A model generated the notes under the pieces. The model was not told the DNA's origin. It was given only the letters and a program-made list of their open reading frames with translations, and made no database searches. The position numbers were made by a program, and so were the translations under genes. A stretch of 64,000 nucleotides of DNA from Corynebacterium lemuris (GTDB lineage Bacteria > Actinomycetota > Actinomycetes > Mycobacteriales > Mycobacteriaceae), in contig NZ_JANWTC010000002.1 of the NCBI RefSeq assembly GCF_024919295.1, forward strand, positions 334,383 to 398,382, given 5' to 3'. Positions within the stretch are counted from its first letter, which is position 1. The number at the start of each line of letters is the position of its first letter. Of this stretch, positions 49,323-59,497 are shown piece after piece.

Positions 49323-50704
49323 GCACCGTTCTACCCGCACCCCAGGCCTGGCGGGCCCTGGCCGCCCTGTGCCTGGGCTTCTTCATGATCCTGCTGGACC
49401 AGACCATCGTCGCCGTGGCCACCCCCGGCATCATGGCGGCCTTCGACGCCCGCCTCGACCAGGTCGTGTGGGTCACCTCGATCTACCTGCTCTGTCTGGT
49501 GGTGCCCCTGTTGTTCACCGGCCGGTTGGGTGACCGTTACGGCCAGCGCAATCTTTTCCGCATCGGCGTGGTCGTGTTCACGCTCGCCGCCCTCGGTTCA
49601 ATGCTCGCGCCCACCCTCGAGCTGCTGATCCTGGCCCGTGCCGCCCAGGGGGTGGGGGCGGCGATCCTCACCCCGCAGACGATGAGCGTGATCAACCGGG
49701 TCTTCCCCCGGGAGAAACGCGGTTCGGCGCTCGGCGCCTGGGGTGCGGTCGGGTCGGTGGCCAGCCTCGTCGGCCCGGTGCTCGGCGGTTTCCTCGTCGG
49801 TGCCGTGGGCTGGCGGGGCGTCTTCCTCGTCCACCTGCCCGTCGGCATCCTCGCCTTCATTCTCGCTGGCCTGTGGGTGCCGCGGCTGCCCACCTATGCC
49901 CGGCGCATCGACCCGGTCTCTGTCGTGGTCTCCCTGTCGGGCATGGTCGCCGTGGTGGTGGCGGTGCAGCAGGGGCCCGGCCTGGGGTGGCCGGTCTGGT
50001 CGGTCGGTCTGCTGGTGGCCGGCGTCCTGCTGATGGTCCTGTTCGTCCGGCTGCAGGCCACGGCGGTGGGGCGGGGGAGCGAAGCGCTGGTGCCGCTGGA
50101 GATCTTCCGCAACCGCAACTACTCGCTCGGTGCCTTCTCCATTGCGACGATGGGTTTCGCGGTCTCCTCGATCATGCTGCCGATCATGCTGTGGCTGCAG
50201 GACGGCCGGGAGCTCAGTTCTCAGCAGGCCGGTCTCATGCTCGTTCCCATGGCGGTGGTCGCGGGTGTGGCCTCGCCGTTGATCGGCCCGGCGGCGGACC
50301 GGATCCACCCGCGCGTGCTGTCGGTGGGTGGTTTCGCCACCATGATCATCGCCCTGGTATTCACCGCCTGGGTCATGCTTACCGACGCCCCCGTCAACCT
50401 CTTCCTCTTCTCCGCCGTCCTGATGGGCATCGGCAACTCGCTGGTGTGGGCGCCGAACTCCGCCACCGCGATGCGTTCGGTGGAGATCGCCCACATGGGG
50501 GCGGCCTCCGGGGTGTACAACACCGCCCGGCAGACCGGCGCCGTACTGGGTGCGGCGGGGGTGGGTGCCGCGATGCAGGTCGGCGCCGTGTCACTGGGTT
50601 TCGTACCCGGCCTGGCGGTCGCCCTGCTGCTGCCGGCGGCGGTGCTGGGACTGGGCCTGGTGGCGGTGGCGTTCTTCCGTGCCGATCACCCGGTGCCGGG
50701 CTAG
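49319..50704 (+). CDS. MFS multidrug transporter (DHA2/EmrB type, 14 TM)
   Basis: 461 residues from GTG 49319. Seen: [22 protein letters not shown] (TM1 motif D1), [20 protein letters not shown] (loop motif A), [38 protein letters not shown] (motif C). About 14 hydrophobic segments, as in drug:H+ antiporters. Overlaps the preceding MFS gene by four bases. Drug specificity unknown. Confidence 0.88.
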   Translation: MSTVLPAPQAWRALAALCLGFFMILLDQTIVAVATPGIMAAFDARLDQVVWVTSIYLLCLVVPLLFTGRLGDRYGQRNLFRIGVVVFTLAALGSMLAPTLELLILARAAQGVGAAILTPQTMSVINRVFPREKRGSALGAWGAVGSVASLVGPVLGGFLVGAVGWRGVFLVHLPVGILAFILAGLWVPRLPTYARRIDPVSVVVSLSGMVAVVVAVQQGPGLGWPVWSVGLLVAGVLLMVLFVRLQATAVGRGSEALVPLEIFRNRNYSLGAFSIATMGFAVSSIMLPIMLWLQDGRELSSQQAGLMLVPMAVVAGVASPLIGPAADRIHPRVLSVGGFATMIIALVFTAWVMLTDAPVNLFLFSAVLMGIGNSLVWAPNSATAMRSVEIAHMGAASGVYNTARQTGAVLGAAGVGAAMQVGAVSLGFVPGLAVALLLPAAVLGLGLVAVAFFRADHPVPG

Positions 50705-50707
50705 AGT
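50702..50707 (+). promoter_or_regulatory. -10 (TAGAGT) of pfkA overlapping the MFS stop codon
   Basis: The TAG stop at 50702-50704 is the first half of the hexamer; ATG 50715 follows after seven bases. Confidence 0.5.
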
Positions 50708-50714
50708 GGGGCGC

Positions 50715-51746
50715 ATGCGACTTGCCACCCTCACCTCCGGCGGCGACTGCCCCGGCCTCAACGCCGTCATCCGCGGTATCGTCCGTACCGCCAGCGCCGA
50801 GTTCGGCTCCACCGTCGTAGGCTACGAGGACGGCTGGGTGGGCCTGCTCGAGGACCGCCGCGTCGACCTCTACGACGATGAGCACATCGACCGCATCCTC
50901 CTGCGGGGTGGCACGATCCTGGGCACCGGCCGGTTGCACCCGGACAAGTTCAAGGCGGGCATCGACCAGATCAAGGCGAACCTGGCGGATGCCCAGATCG
51001 ACGCGCTGATCCCCATCGGCGGCGAGGGCACCCTCAAGGGCGCGAAATGGTTGGCCGACAACGGCATCCCAGTGGTGGGTGTGCCCAAGACCATCGACAA
51101 CGACGTCAACGGCACCGACTACACCTTCGGCTTCGACACCGCCGTGGCCGTGGCCACCGACGCCGTCGACCGCCTGCACACCACCGCAGAATCCCACAAC
51201 CGCATCCTCATCGTCGAGGTCATGGGTCGCCACGTCGGTTGGATCGCCCTGCATTCCGGCATGGCCGGCGGCGCGCACTACACCGTGATCCCGGAGGTGC
51301 CCTTCGACATCGCGGAGATCTGCAAGAAGATGGAGCGCCGTTTCCAGATGGGGGAGAAGTACGGCATCATCGTCGTCGCCGAGGGTGCCTCCCCGAAGGA
51401 GGGCACCATGGAGATGCGTTCCGGAGGGGTCGACCAGTTCGGCCACGAGACGTTCACCGGCATCGGCCAGCAGATCGCCGACGAGATCCACGACCGTCTC
51501 GGCCATGACGTCCGCACCACCGTGCTGGGCCACATCCAGCGCGGCGGCACCCCGACCGCCTTCGACCGTGTCCTGGCCACCCGCTACGGCGTGCGCGCCA
51601 CCCGCTCGGCCCACCGCGGCGAGTTCGGCACCACCGTGGCGCTGCAGGGGGACCGCATCGTCAACATCCCGCTCCAGGAGGCCGTGGGCGAACTGAAGAC
51701 CGTGCCCTACGACCGCTGGGTCACCGCCCAGGCGATGTTCGGCTAG
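50715..51746 (+). CDS. pfkA: 6-phosphofructokinase
   Basis: 343 residues. Phosphorylates fructose 6-phosphate in glycolysis. Seen: [26 protein letters not shown] in the phosphoryl-donor loop and VPKTIDNDV (Lys where E. coli PfkA has Gly). The Gly/Lys combination is the mixed actinobacterial group, usually ATP-dependent, while PPi enzymes carry Asp in the first position. Leaderless ATG 50715. Conserved position between gatA and gatB. Confidence 0.94.
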   Translation: MRLATLTSGGDCPGLNAVIRGIVRTASAEFGSTVVGYEDGWVGLLEDRRVDLYDDEHIDRILLRGGTILGTGRLHPDKFKAGIDQIKANLADAQIDALIPIGGEGTLKGAKWLADNGIPVVGVPKTIDNDVNGTDYTFGFDTAVAVATDAVDRLHTTAESHNRILIVEVMGRHVGWIALHSGMAGGAHYTVIPEVPFDIAEICKKMERRFQMGEKYGIIVVAEGASPKEGTMEMRSGGVDQFGHETFTGIGQQIADEIHDRLGHDVRTTVLGHIQRGGTPTAFDRVLATRYGVRATRSAHRGEFGTTVALQGDRIVNIPLQEAVGELKTVPYDRWVTAQAMFG

Positions 51747-52268
51747 GTGCACGACCGCAACCTCGCCGGCTGCCGGCTGCTCATCGTCGGCATCAACCCC
51801 GGGCTGCTCTCCGAGCAGGTCGACGCCCCCTTCGCCCGCCCCGGCAACCGTTTCTGGCCGGCCCTGCACGCCGCCGGCATCACCGAGTGGCTTGTCGACG
51901 CCCGCCACGGCCTCGCCACCGAGGACGAAGCCATGCTCAACCGCCGCGGCCTCGGATTCACCAACATCGTCCCCCGCGCCACCGCCGGGGCCGCTGAGCT
52001 CAGCCGGGAGGAGTACCGGGCAGGTGGCGCAGAGCTAACGGAGAAGGTCACCCGCTTCCCTCCCGAAGTCATCATGATCGCCGGTATCGGGGCCTACCGC
52101 ACCGCCTTCTCCCGCCCGAAGGCGAAGGTCGGTCTGCAGGAGGAACCGATCGGCGGGGTGGAGACCTGGGTCGTGCCCAATCCCAGTGGCCTCAACGCCC
52201 ACGAGACGGTCGATTCCCTGGCCCGGGCCTATGCCGAGGTCTGGGCGCGACTCGAGGAGAAGCAGTGA
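51747..52268 (+). CDS. mug: Mug-like uracil/mismatch DNA glycosylase
   Basis: 173 residues. Removes uracil or thymine from G mismatches in family members. Seen: LIVGINPGLLSE (activating Asn loop), FARPGNRFWPALHAAGIT, GLGFTNIVPRATAGAAEL and VVPNPSGLNAH (intercalation loop). GTG start directly after the pfkA stop. Followed by a coupled SRPBCC gene. Confidence 0.88.
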   Translation: MHDRNLAGCRLLIVGINPGLLSEQVDAPFARPGNRFWPALHAAGITEWLVDARHGLATEDEAMLNRRGLGFTNIVPRATAGAAELSREEYRAGGAELTEKVTRFPPEVIMIAGIGAYRTAFSRPKAKVGLQEEPIGGVETWVVPNPSGLNAHETVDSLARAYAEVWARLEEKQ

Positions 52269-52633
52269 GGAGCATCCACGTCAGCCGCATCATCCACGCC
52301 GATCCGGCACAGGTCTACTCCTTCGCCTCCGATCCGGAGAATCTGCACCTGTGGGCCGCGGGTTTCACGGACCTGGGTGAGGTCCGGGTGCGGTTCACCG
52401 CCACCAATGACCTGGGGGTTCTCGACCATGACGTCACCCTCCCGGACGGTCGGACGGTGAATAATCCGGTCCGGGTGCTCGTCCATCCCGAGGGCTCCGA
52501 GATCGTCTTCACCGTGCGCCAGTTGGACATGGACGATGAACAGTTTGCTGCCGATGCCGCCGCGGTGGGCCGAGACCTCGACACCCTGAAACAGCTCCTC
52601 GAGCTCAGGGGAGATGGACCTCACCGGTCATGA
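52265..52633 (+). CDS. SRPBCC/polyketide-cyclase-like protein
   Basis: 122 residues. Pattern MRSIHVSRIIHADPAQVYSFASDPENLHLWAAGF is the helix-grip fold of ligand-binding START-like proteins. GTG 52265 overlaps the mug stop (GTGA). Its last residues (RGDGPHRS) run over the duplicated prpF end at the left edge of the inserted gene. Ligand unknown. Confidence 0.82.
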   Translation: MRSIHVSRIIHADPAQVYSFASDPENLHLWAAGFTDLGEVRVRFTATNDLGVLDHDVTLPDGRTVNNPVRVLVHPEGSEIVFTVRQLDMDDEQFAADAAAVGRDLDTLKQLLELRGDGPHRS

Positions 52634-52703
52634 TGACCCGCGCGGTGCGGGCCAGCGCCACCCACTCGAGCTGATCACCGTCGACGAGCGCGGAGACCGT
52701 TGC
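52605..52703 (-). pseudogene. Diverged duplicate of the prpF 3' end (left edge of insert)
   Basis: 33 codons ending TGA encode [21 protein letters not shown]... closing in GEVHLP, matching the C-terminus of the intact PrpF (55960-56865) with GDG changed to DGD. The 94-bp core (52607-52700) aligns gaplessly to 55962-56055 with eight mismatches by my count. No upstream part of the gene is present. Confidence 0.85.
52607..52700. repeat. Left copy of the 94-bp direct repeat flanking the insert
   Basis: Paired with 55962-56055. Repeat identity drops sharply after ccgt, which places the right border of this copy near 52700. Confidence 0.85.
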
Positions 52704-52737
52704 GCCTCTCCAGGGGTCTTGGTTAGGCCTGAACAGA

Positions 52738-52743
52738 TACGAT
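52738..52743 (+). promoter_or_regulatory. Predicted -10 (TACGAT), leaderless start of the 1068-aa gene
   Basis: Six bases precede ATG 52750. The same geometry is used by core genes in this window. Confidence 0.5.
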
Positions 52744-52749
52744 GAGTCC

Positions 52750-55700
52750 ATGCTGTCGGTACAGGATCCCCATCCGGAATTCGCCGAGGTTATTCCGGTA
52801 CTGCGACATTTTCGCAACCTAACTACGGTTTCGGGTTTGATGACGCCGAAGAACTATCGTGATGAACGTTCTCGGATCATCGCAGAGTTAGACAGGGGGA
52901 AAATCATCGCCCCCGTTTTCGAGTACAAGGACGTAGGTAGCAAAGTTGCAGAGGCTACTTATGCAGCTGGTGAACTGTTGCGATCACTTGAGGCGTTACC
53001 CGCAGCCTGGGCTGAAGTAATTGAGAAAGATACCCGACGTCGGTTGCGGTACCTCGAAGCGGTGGTGACCCACGAAGCTAACCGCATTGATACTCACACA
53101 CGCGAGGACTACGGCATACCGTCGTCCTCTTTGCTGACACTTTCAACGCAACTGGTGGCAGAACCCGTTGCTACCGATGAGCCGACGATCACTCGCGATG
53201 AAGTAAGAGGCATTTTCGCGGAGGTGCTTAAAGAACCGGCTTTTGAGGGGTGGTCCGTCCGGTTCGTCGACAACATGTACGCCAGGGTTTCTGTGGCTGG
53301 GGGAGCACGGGAACTGAAGCTTAAAGCTAGAGCTGAATTCACACGTTCTGAGGTACAACGCCTAGCGGTTCATGAACTGGGAACTCATGCGCTCCGTCGA
53401 ATTAATGCTGAAGCTCAGGGTGTGGATATCCTTGCCATGCCTATCGGTGTTCCAGAACCTTCAGAGGAGGGCCTAGCGGTATTTAATGAGGAGCTACTGG
53501 GACATCTGTCACAGGCCGAGCTGCGTCGATACGCACTGCGTGTGTTAGCCGCAGAGCAGGCACGAACAGGCTCATTTACGGATACCCTTGAAATGCTTAT
53601 CAGCCACACCGATGTTGAATCATCCGTGGATATTGCGCTGCGCGCTAAGAGAGGGATAATTGATCCAGAGAAAGCTGGCGGCCATTTCAAGGACATCAGC
53701 TATCTCGCAGGTTATCTGGAGGTCCGCGACCATTTGCGCAGTCACCCAGACGACTATCACCTGTTGATGTCCGTCAAGCAGCCGATGGAAATGCTGAGTC
53801 TTCTGAAATCAATCCAGATAAAGGAATGGCCGGTTCCTGATCTCGATTTGAGGCTTCCTGGCCCTCATATCAAGAACATCGGCGGCGGGCCTGACCGCTA
53901 TCCACATCCGAGTGATTCCTGGCGGATACGACAGAACCACTCCCACACTGTGGGCTCGGAAACCGCGGCGATAATTCTTGCTGAAAGCAATGTTCAAGCA
54001 CGCCGATCCAAAAGGATTGAGGGGCTGCGCATTAAGGGGGATATCGATCTTGAGGGGATTGACTCTCGAATGACGATTGAGTTCGTTAACTGTCAGATTG
54101 AGGGGGTGGTCCGAGCTCGAAATGTGACTATTCCCGGATTGATCTTCCGCGAATGCACGGTCGCCGGAATCGATCTCTCTAATTCAACAATAGATGGAGA
54201 TCTATTGTTAATAAATTCTGTTGTAGGTAGTGGTGTTGGAGCGGCAGTACTGGCAACGCGCGTTCATATTCGCGGTGTGCTCAACGGGGGTGTGGTGGAA
54301 GGAAATCCTCCGAGTAGATTCCAGGGAGAACTGGATCTTGATCTTGCTCTTATCGAGGGACGCCTTGATCTCAATAGTGCTGTACTTGAGGGATCCGAGA
54401 AGAGAAGGGCCTCAGGAAGGACTGAACGGACAGCACTCTCGTTAACGCGGGCGAGATGTACAGGAGGTATTCGGCTCCGTGGCGCGCAAGTGTCTGGAGC
54501 GGTGCGTGCCATAGGACTCACCGTTGAGGGACAGTTGAACCTGGTTTCAACGACTCTGTCGAACCCCGATTCCTACGCTCTCGTTCTCGAACGCGCTCAG
54601 TGCTCTTCCTCGTTGTTGGGCCGTGATCTCCATATCGAGGGAGGGATGAAGCTCACGGGGAGTGACTTCGGAGGTTCATTAATTTTCCCTGGTCTGCAAG
54701 TTCAGCATGACCCGAGCGCAGTTGCCTTGAAGATGGACAAGATCACCTGTGAATCTCTTACCCTGAGTTCGCAGAAGGATGGTGCAACCACTGAGATATC
54801 CGGTCAGGTGAACCTTGACTCAGCGCATATTATGCGCAATTTTCGTGCGGAGCGAATTCGGGTCGTGGCTGAGAAGGTTGCCCTCGTGCTTGATGGATTA
54901 ACACTGGGCGGAAGGATGTCGGCGGCTCGAATGGATTTATTAATTAAAGATACCAGTGACTCGGAAACTGCGACTCTTTGTGCGCGAGGATTCTCAGTTG
55001 CAAGAGACGTCGATTTGCGCGGATTATCTATCACAGGAAACATGAAACTGAGCACCATGCGGATCGGTCATTACTTCAGTCTTCAAGATCTGGATCTGAA
55101 AACTACCGACTCGATAGTTTCTTTCCAGGGTTCCACTATCGGGCACGACCTGAATATGCAGAACAGCTGTTATGGAGAGGGCTCTGAGGTTGACTTCACT
55201 GGAGTGAACATAGCGGGTAGCCTGATCTGGAAAAGCGTGAAAGGAAAACCAGACGTTGATCTAGATTCTGCCTTCGTCCATGAATTGGATGATGATTTTG
55301 ACTCGTGGCCTGAATCCGGGGCGCTCAGTCTGGCAGGGTTTTCCTACGACCAGTTCGGCGAATCGAGTCGTGCATCACTAGGTGTCAATGAGCGGATCGA
55401 GTGGATCAGTCGACAACGTACTTTTTCTTCTGGTCCTTATGAGCGGCTCGCACTTTTCTACCAGGCATCATTGAACAGCTCAGACGAACGATGCGTTATG
55501 TTGGCGCTTCAGAAGGCAAAGATCCGAAATATAGACTCACGGCTCAGACGGTGGGTATCTTGGGTGTGGTATGTCTTGACCGGTAACGGTTATCGGCTCA
55601 ACGGCATCATCCTGCTGGCCGCCCTGATTCTCACACTTTCAGTGTCGTCCGCTTTCTGGGCCCGGAGTAACGAACTGCTCATCCCTGGAGACCCAGGATC

Positions 55701-55956
55701 TGCCCGTTCGATGGCTACGGGAGAACTAGTCAGCGTCACCACTTGTACACGGGATTACCCTTGTTTTGCACCGTTCATGTACGGGGTGGATGCCGTTGTG
55801 CCCGTCGTTGAATTTTACCACTCCCAGTACTGGGTCCCGGATCGTTCTACGCGCGCTGGGCAGACCTATGATGTTCTCCTCCAGTTTTATACTCTCCTGG
55901 GATGGATCACTCTCTCGATCTCTGCTGGTGGTGTTGTGCAGCGTATTCGGGCCTGA
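52750..55956 (+). CDS. DUF1704/MATCAP-like metallopeptidase fused to beta-solenoid and membrane anchor
   Basis: 1068 residues. Residues about 1-385 look like DUF1704 (tyrosine-carboxypeptidase-like, MATCAP group): VHELGTHALRRINAEAQG gives HE-x-x-T-H (H208, E209, H213) and SEEGLA gives a third acidic ligand candidate (Glu240). Residues about 420-840 form runs of short strands (LRIKGDIDLEGIDSRMTIEF, HIRGVLNGG, VDLRGLSITGNMKLS) like right-handed solenoids. A helical block ERLALFYQASLNSSDERCVM, a membrane helix about 951-970, a loop with CTRDYPC, and a second membrane helix about 1043-1062 follow, as in Streptomyces membrane-associated oxidoreductase-like proteins. AT-richer than its neighbours; leaderless. 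Role unknown; defence is one possibility. Confidence 0.8.
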   Translation: MLSVQDPHPEFAEVIPVLRHFRNLTTVSGLMTPKNYRDERSRIIAELDRGKIIAPVFEYKDVGSKVAEATYAAGELLRSLEALPAAWAEVIEKDTRRRLRYLEAVVTHEANRIDTHTREDYGIPSSSLLTLSTQLVAEPVATDEPTITRDEVRGIFAEVLKEPAFEGWSVRFVDNMYARVSVAGGARELKLKARAEFTRSEVQRLAVHELGTHALRRINAEAQGVDILAMPIGVPEPSEEGLAVFNEELLGHLSQAELRRYALRVLAAEQARTGSFTDTLEMLISHTDVESSVDIALRAKRGIIDPEKAGGHFKDISYLAGYLEVRDHLRSHPDDYHLLMSVKQPMEMLSLLKSIQIKEWPVPDLDLRLPGPHIKNIGGGPDRYPHPSDSWRIRQNHSHTVGSETAAIILAESNVQARRSKRIEGLRIKGDIDLEGIDSRMTIEFVNCQIEGVVRARNVTIPGLIFRECTVAGIDLSNSTIDGDLLLINSVVGSGVGAAVLATRVHIRGVLNGGVVEGNPPSRFQGELDLDLALIEGRLDLNSAVLEGSEKRRASGRTERTALSLTRARCTGGIRLRGAQVSGAVRAIGLTVEGQLNLVSTTLSNPDSYALVLERAQCSSSLLGRDLHIEGGMKLTGSDFGGSLIFPGLQVQHDPSAVALKMDKITCESLTLSSQKDGATTEISGQVNLDSAHIMRNFRAERIRVVAEKVALVLDGLTLGGRMSAARMDLLIKDTSDSETATLCARGFSVARDVDLRGLSITGNMKLSTMRIGHYFSLQDLDLKTTDSIVSFQGSTIGHDLNMQNSCYGEGSEVDFTGVNIAGSLIWKSVKGKPDVDLDSAFVHELDDDFDSWPESGALSLAGFSYDQFGESSRASLGVNERIEWISRQRTFSSGPYERLALFYQASLNSSDERCVMLALQKAKIRNIDSRLRRWVSWVWYVLTGNGYRLNGIILLAALILTLSVSSAFWARSNELLIPGDPGSARSMATGELVSVTTCTRDYPCFAPFMYGVDAVVPVVEFYHSQYWVPDRSTRAGQTYDVLLQFYTLLGWITLSISAGGVVQRIRA

Positions 55957-55959
55957 TAA

Positions 55960-56865
55960 TTAGGGGAGATGGACCTCACCGGTCATGATGACCCGCGCGG
56001 TACGTGCCAGCGCCACCCACTCCAGCTGACCGTCCCCGACGAGCGCGGAGACCGTCGCCGTGCCCTTCGGGTGTTCCAGCACGATTTCCGGACGGGCGGG
56101 CAGATCGATGACCGTGCCACCCACCGCGACCGCCGCACCCAGGGCCAGGATGCCGGTGGCCGGCAGCGCGTGGTGGAACCGGCCCATCGAGGTCATGCGT
56201 ACCTTGAGGTGGCCACCAGCTGGTTCCACCAGCGCGACCCGCGGGATGGCGGGGGAGGGGGCCAACCCCATGGTCTCCCCAGCAGCGACCCGGAGACGTT
56301 CGAGCCGTTCCAGGGAAGGCTCCGCCACGTCCGCCGCCCGCACGATGGCGATGGGGTTGGCCACATCGATGAGGGTGGCCTCCAGCCCATCGACCTCACA
56401 CACCCGGCCGCGGGGGAAGATCCTGCCTGTCTGCTCGCCGCCGGGCTGGAGGAAGCGGACGTCGATACGCTCCTGCGGGTCGGTGCCGGAAAGCTCGAGG
56501 ATGGCGCCGGTGTTGAGGTTGCGGACCCGCACGGGCAGCCGCTCCACCAGGCCGGTTGACAGAGCATAGACCGCGATGCCGGCGGAGATGTTGCCGCAGT
56601 TGCCGGACCAGTCGACGACCGTCGCCTCTGGAGCCACCTGCGCGAAGAGACTGTCCAGGTCCGCATCCGGGGAATCGGAGGGACCGACGAACATCACCTT
56701 GGAGTTGGAGGACACCCCGCCGCCCAGGCCGTCGACAGCCACGGGGTCCGGGGAACCGATGAGTTGCAGGCACAGTTCATCCCGCCCGGTGTCCGGGAGA
56801 TCGGACATGTTCACGAATACCGCGCGGGAGGTGCCGCCGCGGACGATGCTCACCTCAAGACCCAT
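55960..56865 (-). CDS. PrpF family isomerase/tautomerase-like protein
   Basis: 301 residues. Family members isomerise aconitate-like acids (PrpF, 4-oxalomesaconate tautomerase). Seen: [47 protein letters not shown] (catalytic Cys region) and [15 protein letters not shown]. Shorter than PrpF (about 390). The stop codon TAA is supplied at the border with the inserted gene; the displaced copy ends TGA. Divergent from gatB (39 bp). Confidence 0.85.
   Translation of the reverse strand: MGLEVSIVRGGTSRAVFVNMSDLPDTGRDELCLQLIGSPDPVAVDGLGGGVSSNSKVMFVGPSDSPDADLDSLFAQVAPEATVVDWSGNCGNISAGIAVYALSTGLVERLPVRVRNLNTGAILELSGTDPQERIDVRFLQPGGEQTGRIFPRGRVCEVDGLEATLIDVANPIAIVRAADVAEPSLERLERLRVAAGETMGLAPSPAIPRVALVEPAGGHLKVRMTSMGRFHHALPATGILALGAAVAVGGTVIDLPARPEIVLEHPKGTATVSALVGDGQLEWVALARTARVIMTGEVHLP
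55962..56055. repeat. Right copy of the 94-bp direct repeat (3' end of intact prpF)
   Basis: Continuous with the complete prpF gene, so this is the copy in use. Confidence 0.85.
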
Positions 56866-56891
56866 GGCACGAGCCTAGACGCGGGTCGCGC

Positions 56892-56897
56892 TAGACT
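56892..56897 (+). promoter_or_regulatory. -10 (TAGACT) of gatB, leaderless
   Basis: Seven bases separate it from ATG 56905. Confidence 0.5.
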
Positions 56898-56904
56898 GTC
56901 TGCC

Positions 56905-58410
56905 ATGACTGCCGCGATTCATGAGTTGATGGACTTTGACGAGGTCCTGGAGAAGTTCGACCCCGTCATGGGCCTTGAGGTCCACGTCGAACTGGCCACG
57001 GAGACCAAGATGTTCTCCACCAGCTCCGCCCACTTCGGTGCCGAGCCCAACTCCAACGTCGACCCCGTCTCCCTCGGCCTGCCCGGCGCCCTGCCGGTGG
57101 TCAACGCCAAGGGCGTCGAATGGGCCATCAAGATCGGCCTGGCGCTGAACTGCTCCATCGCCGAGTCCTCCCGCTTCGCCCGTAAGAACTACTTCTACCC
57201 GGACCAGCCCAAGGGCTACCAGATCTCCCAGTACGACGAGCCGATCGCCTACGACGGCTACCTCGACATCGTCCTCGATGACGGCACCCCGTGGCGCATC
57301 GACATCGAGCGCGCCCACATGGAGGAGGACACCGGCAAGCTCACCCACGTCGGTGGCCAGTCCGGCCGCATCCACGGCGCCACCGCCTCCCTGGTGGACT
57401 GCAACCGTGCCGGTGTGCCGCTCATCGAGATCGTGACCAAGCCGATCATCGGTGCCGGTGAGCGTGCCCCCGAGATCGCCCGCGCATATGTCACCGCGCT
57501 GCGTGAGCTCGTCGCCGCCCTCGGTGTCTCCGATGCCCGCATGGACCAGGGCTCCATGCGCGTGGACTCCAACCTCTCCCTCCGCCCGATCGGCCAGGAG
57601 GAGTTCGGTACCCGTACCGAGACCAAGAACATCAACTCCCTGAAGTCCGTCGAGCAGGCCGTGCGCTACGAGATGATGCGTCAGGCCGCCGCCATCGTCA
57701 ACGGCGAGGAGATCGTCCAGGAGACCCGCCACTACCAGGAGCTCGACGGCTCCACCCGCAAGGGACGTCCGAAGGAGTCCGCCGAGGACTACCGCTACTT
57801 CAACGACCCGGACCTGCCCCCGGTGCTCGCCCCGAAGGAGTGGGTCGAGGAGATCCGCGCCACCCTGCCGGAGCTGCCGTGGATCCGCCGTGCACGCATC
57901 CAGGAGGAGTGGGGGATCGCCGACGCCGAGATGCGCGACCTGGTCAACGCCGGTGCGCTCGACCTCATCCTCGCCACCGTCGAGGAGGGCACCACCCCCG
58001 ATGAGGCACGTGCCTGGTGGGTCAACTACCTTTCCGCAGCCGCCCGCGAGCAGGACACCGAGCTGGCTGACCTGCCGATCACCCCGGCGCATGTCGCCCG
58101 CGTCGTCGCCCTGGTCAAGGAAGGCAAGCTGACCACCAAGCTGGCCCGCCAGGCCGTCGACGGTGTGCTGGCCGGGGAGGGCGACGTCGACGCGGTTGTC
58201 GCGGCCCGTGGTCTGGAGGTCGTGCGCGATGACGGCGCCATCGAGGCCGCTGTCGACGAGGCCCTGGCCGCCAACCCGGACATCGTGGAGAAGTACCGCG
58301 CCGGAAACACCAAGGTCACGGGTGCCATCGTCGGTGCCGTGATGAAGGCGACCCGCGGCAAGGCCGACCCCGCCCAGGTGAACAAGCTCATCGCCGAGAA
58401 GCTGAAGTAG
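56905..58410 (+). CDS. gatB: Asp/Glu-tRNA amidotransferase subunit B
   Basis: 501 residues. Binds and phosphorylates misacylated tRNA. ATG 56905 gives the family N-terminus [32 protein letters not shown]; the longer open frame upstream is not coding. Seen: [47 protein letters not shown] and the C-terminal YqeY-like helical tail. Separated from gatCA by pfkA and accessory genes. Confidence 0.96.
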   Translation: MTAAIHELMDFDEVLEKFDPVMGLEVHVELATETKMFSTSSAHFGAEPNSNVDPVSLGLPGALPVVNAKGVEWAIKIGLALNCSIAESSRFARKNYFYPDQPKGYQISQYDEPIAYDGYLDIVLDDGTPWRIDIERAHMEEDTGKLTHVGGQSGRIHGATASLVDCNRAGVPLIEIVTKPIIGAGERAPEIARAYVTALRELVAALGVSDARMDQGSMRVDSNLSLRPIGQEEFGTRTETKNINSLKSVEQAVRYEMMRQAAAIVNGEEIVQETRHYQELDGSTRKGRPKESAEDYRYFNDPDLPPVLAPKEWVEEIRATLPELPWIRRARIQEEWGIADAEMRDLVNAGALDLILATVEEGTTPDEARAWWVNYLSAAAREQDTELADLPITPAHVARVVALVKEGKLTTKLARQAVDGVLAGEGDVDAVVAARGLEVVRDDGAIEAAVDEALAANPDIVEKYRAGNTKVTGAIVGAVMKATRGKADPAQVNKLIAEKLK

Positions 58411-58417
58411 GTTCCTG

Positions 58418-59497
58418 TTGACTGTCTATGTTCCCGCCCCTGACCGTTACACCACCATGCCCTACCGCCGGGTGGGTCGTTCCGGCCTGAAGCTGCCGGC
58501 CATCTCGCTGGGCCTGTGGCACAACTTCGGTGATGACAAGCCCCTGGAGACCCAGCGCGCCATCGTGCGCCGGGCCTTCGACCGCGGTGTCACCCACTTC
58601 GACCTGGCCAACAACTACGGTCCGCCCTACGGCTCCGCGGAGAGCAACTTCGGCCGTCTGCTGAAGCAGGACTTCGCCGCCCACCGCGATGAGCTGATCA
58701 TCTCCTCCAAGGCGGGCTGGGACATGTGGGAGGGGCCCTACGGTTTCGGCGGTTCCCGCAAATACCTCATGGCCTCCCTCGACCAGTCGCTGGAGCGCAT
58801 GGGCCTGGACTACGTGGACATCTTCTACCACCACCGCCCGGACCCGGACACCCCGCTGGAGGAGACGCTCTACGCGCTGCGTGACATCGTCGCCTCCGGC
58901 AAGGCCCTGTATGTGGGCGTGTCCTCCTACGGCCCCGAACTGACCAGTGAGGCCGCGGAGTTCATGGCGGAGGAGGGGTGCCCGCTGATCATCAACCAGC
59001 CGAGCTACTCCATCGTCAACCGCTGGGTGGAGGAGCCGGGCGAGGACGGCGATTCCCTGCTGACCGCCGCCGCCGACGCGGGTGTGGGCACCATCGCCTT
59101 CTCCCCGCTGGCGCAGGGCCTGCTGACCAACCGCTACCTCGGCGGCGTGCCGGCTGATTCCCGGGCGGCGGCGGACAAGTCGCTGTCCGGTGACATGCTC
59201 AGCGCCGAGAACCTGGAGATGATCTCCCGGCTCAACGACATCGCCCAGGAACGCGAGCAGACCCTGGCGCAGATGGCGATTGCGTGGGTGCTGCGCCAGC
59301 AGGGTGAGTTCGGGGAGCAGACGGTGACCTCCGCGATCATCGGCGCCTCGAGTGTCGCCCAGCTCGATGAGAACCTCGACGCCCTGGGCAACCTGGAGTT
59401 CTCGGCTGCCGAGCTCAAGGCCATCGACGATGTCGCACGGGACGCGGGCATCAACATCTGGGCCAAGGCCACGGCCTCCCGCCGCCACGCCGACTAA
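58418..59497 (+). CDS. Aldo/keto reductase (YghZ-like)
   Basis: 359 residues from TTG 58418, 8 bp after gatB. NADPH-dependent reductase barrel: GLWHNFGDDKPLETQRAIVRRAFDRGVTHFDLANNYGPPYGSAESNFG (catalytic Asp, Tyr), LIISSKAGWDMWEG (catalytic Lys), YHHRPDPDTPLEET and SAIIGASSVAQLDENL. Resembles the E. coli glyceraldehyde-3-phosphate reductase YghZ. Substrate inferred only. Its stop overlaps that of lysE (three shared bases). Confidence 0.92.
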   Translation: MTVYVPAPDRYTTMPYRRVGRSGLKLPAISLGLWHNFGDDKPLETQRAIVRRAFDRGVTHFDLANNYGPPYGSAESNFGRLLKQDFAAHRDELIISSKAGWDMWEGPYGFGGSRKYLMASLDQSLERMGLDYVDIFYHHRPDPDTPLEETLYALRDIVASGKALYVGVSSYGPELTSEAAEFMAEEGCPLIINQPSYSIVNRWVEEPGEDGDSLLTAAADAGVGTIAFSPLAQGLLTNRYLGGVPADSRAAADKSLSGDMLSAENLEMISRLNDIAQEREQTLAQMAIAWVLRQQGEFGEQTVTSAIIGASSVAQLDENLDALGNLEFSAAELKAIDDVARDAGINIWAKATASRRHAD

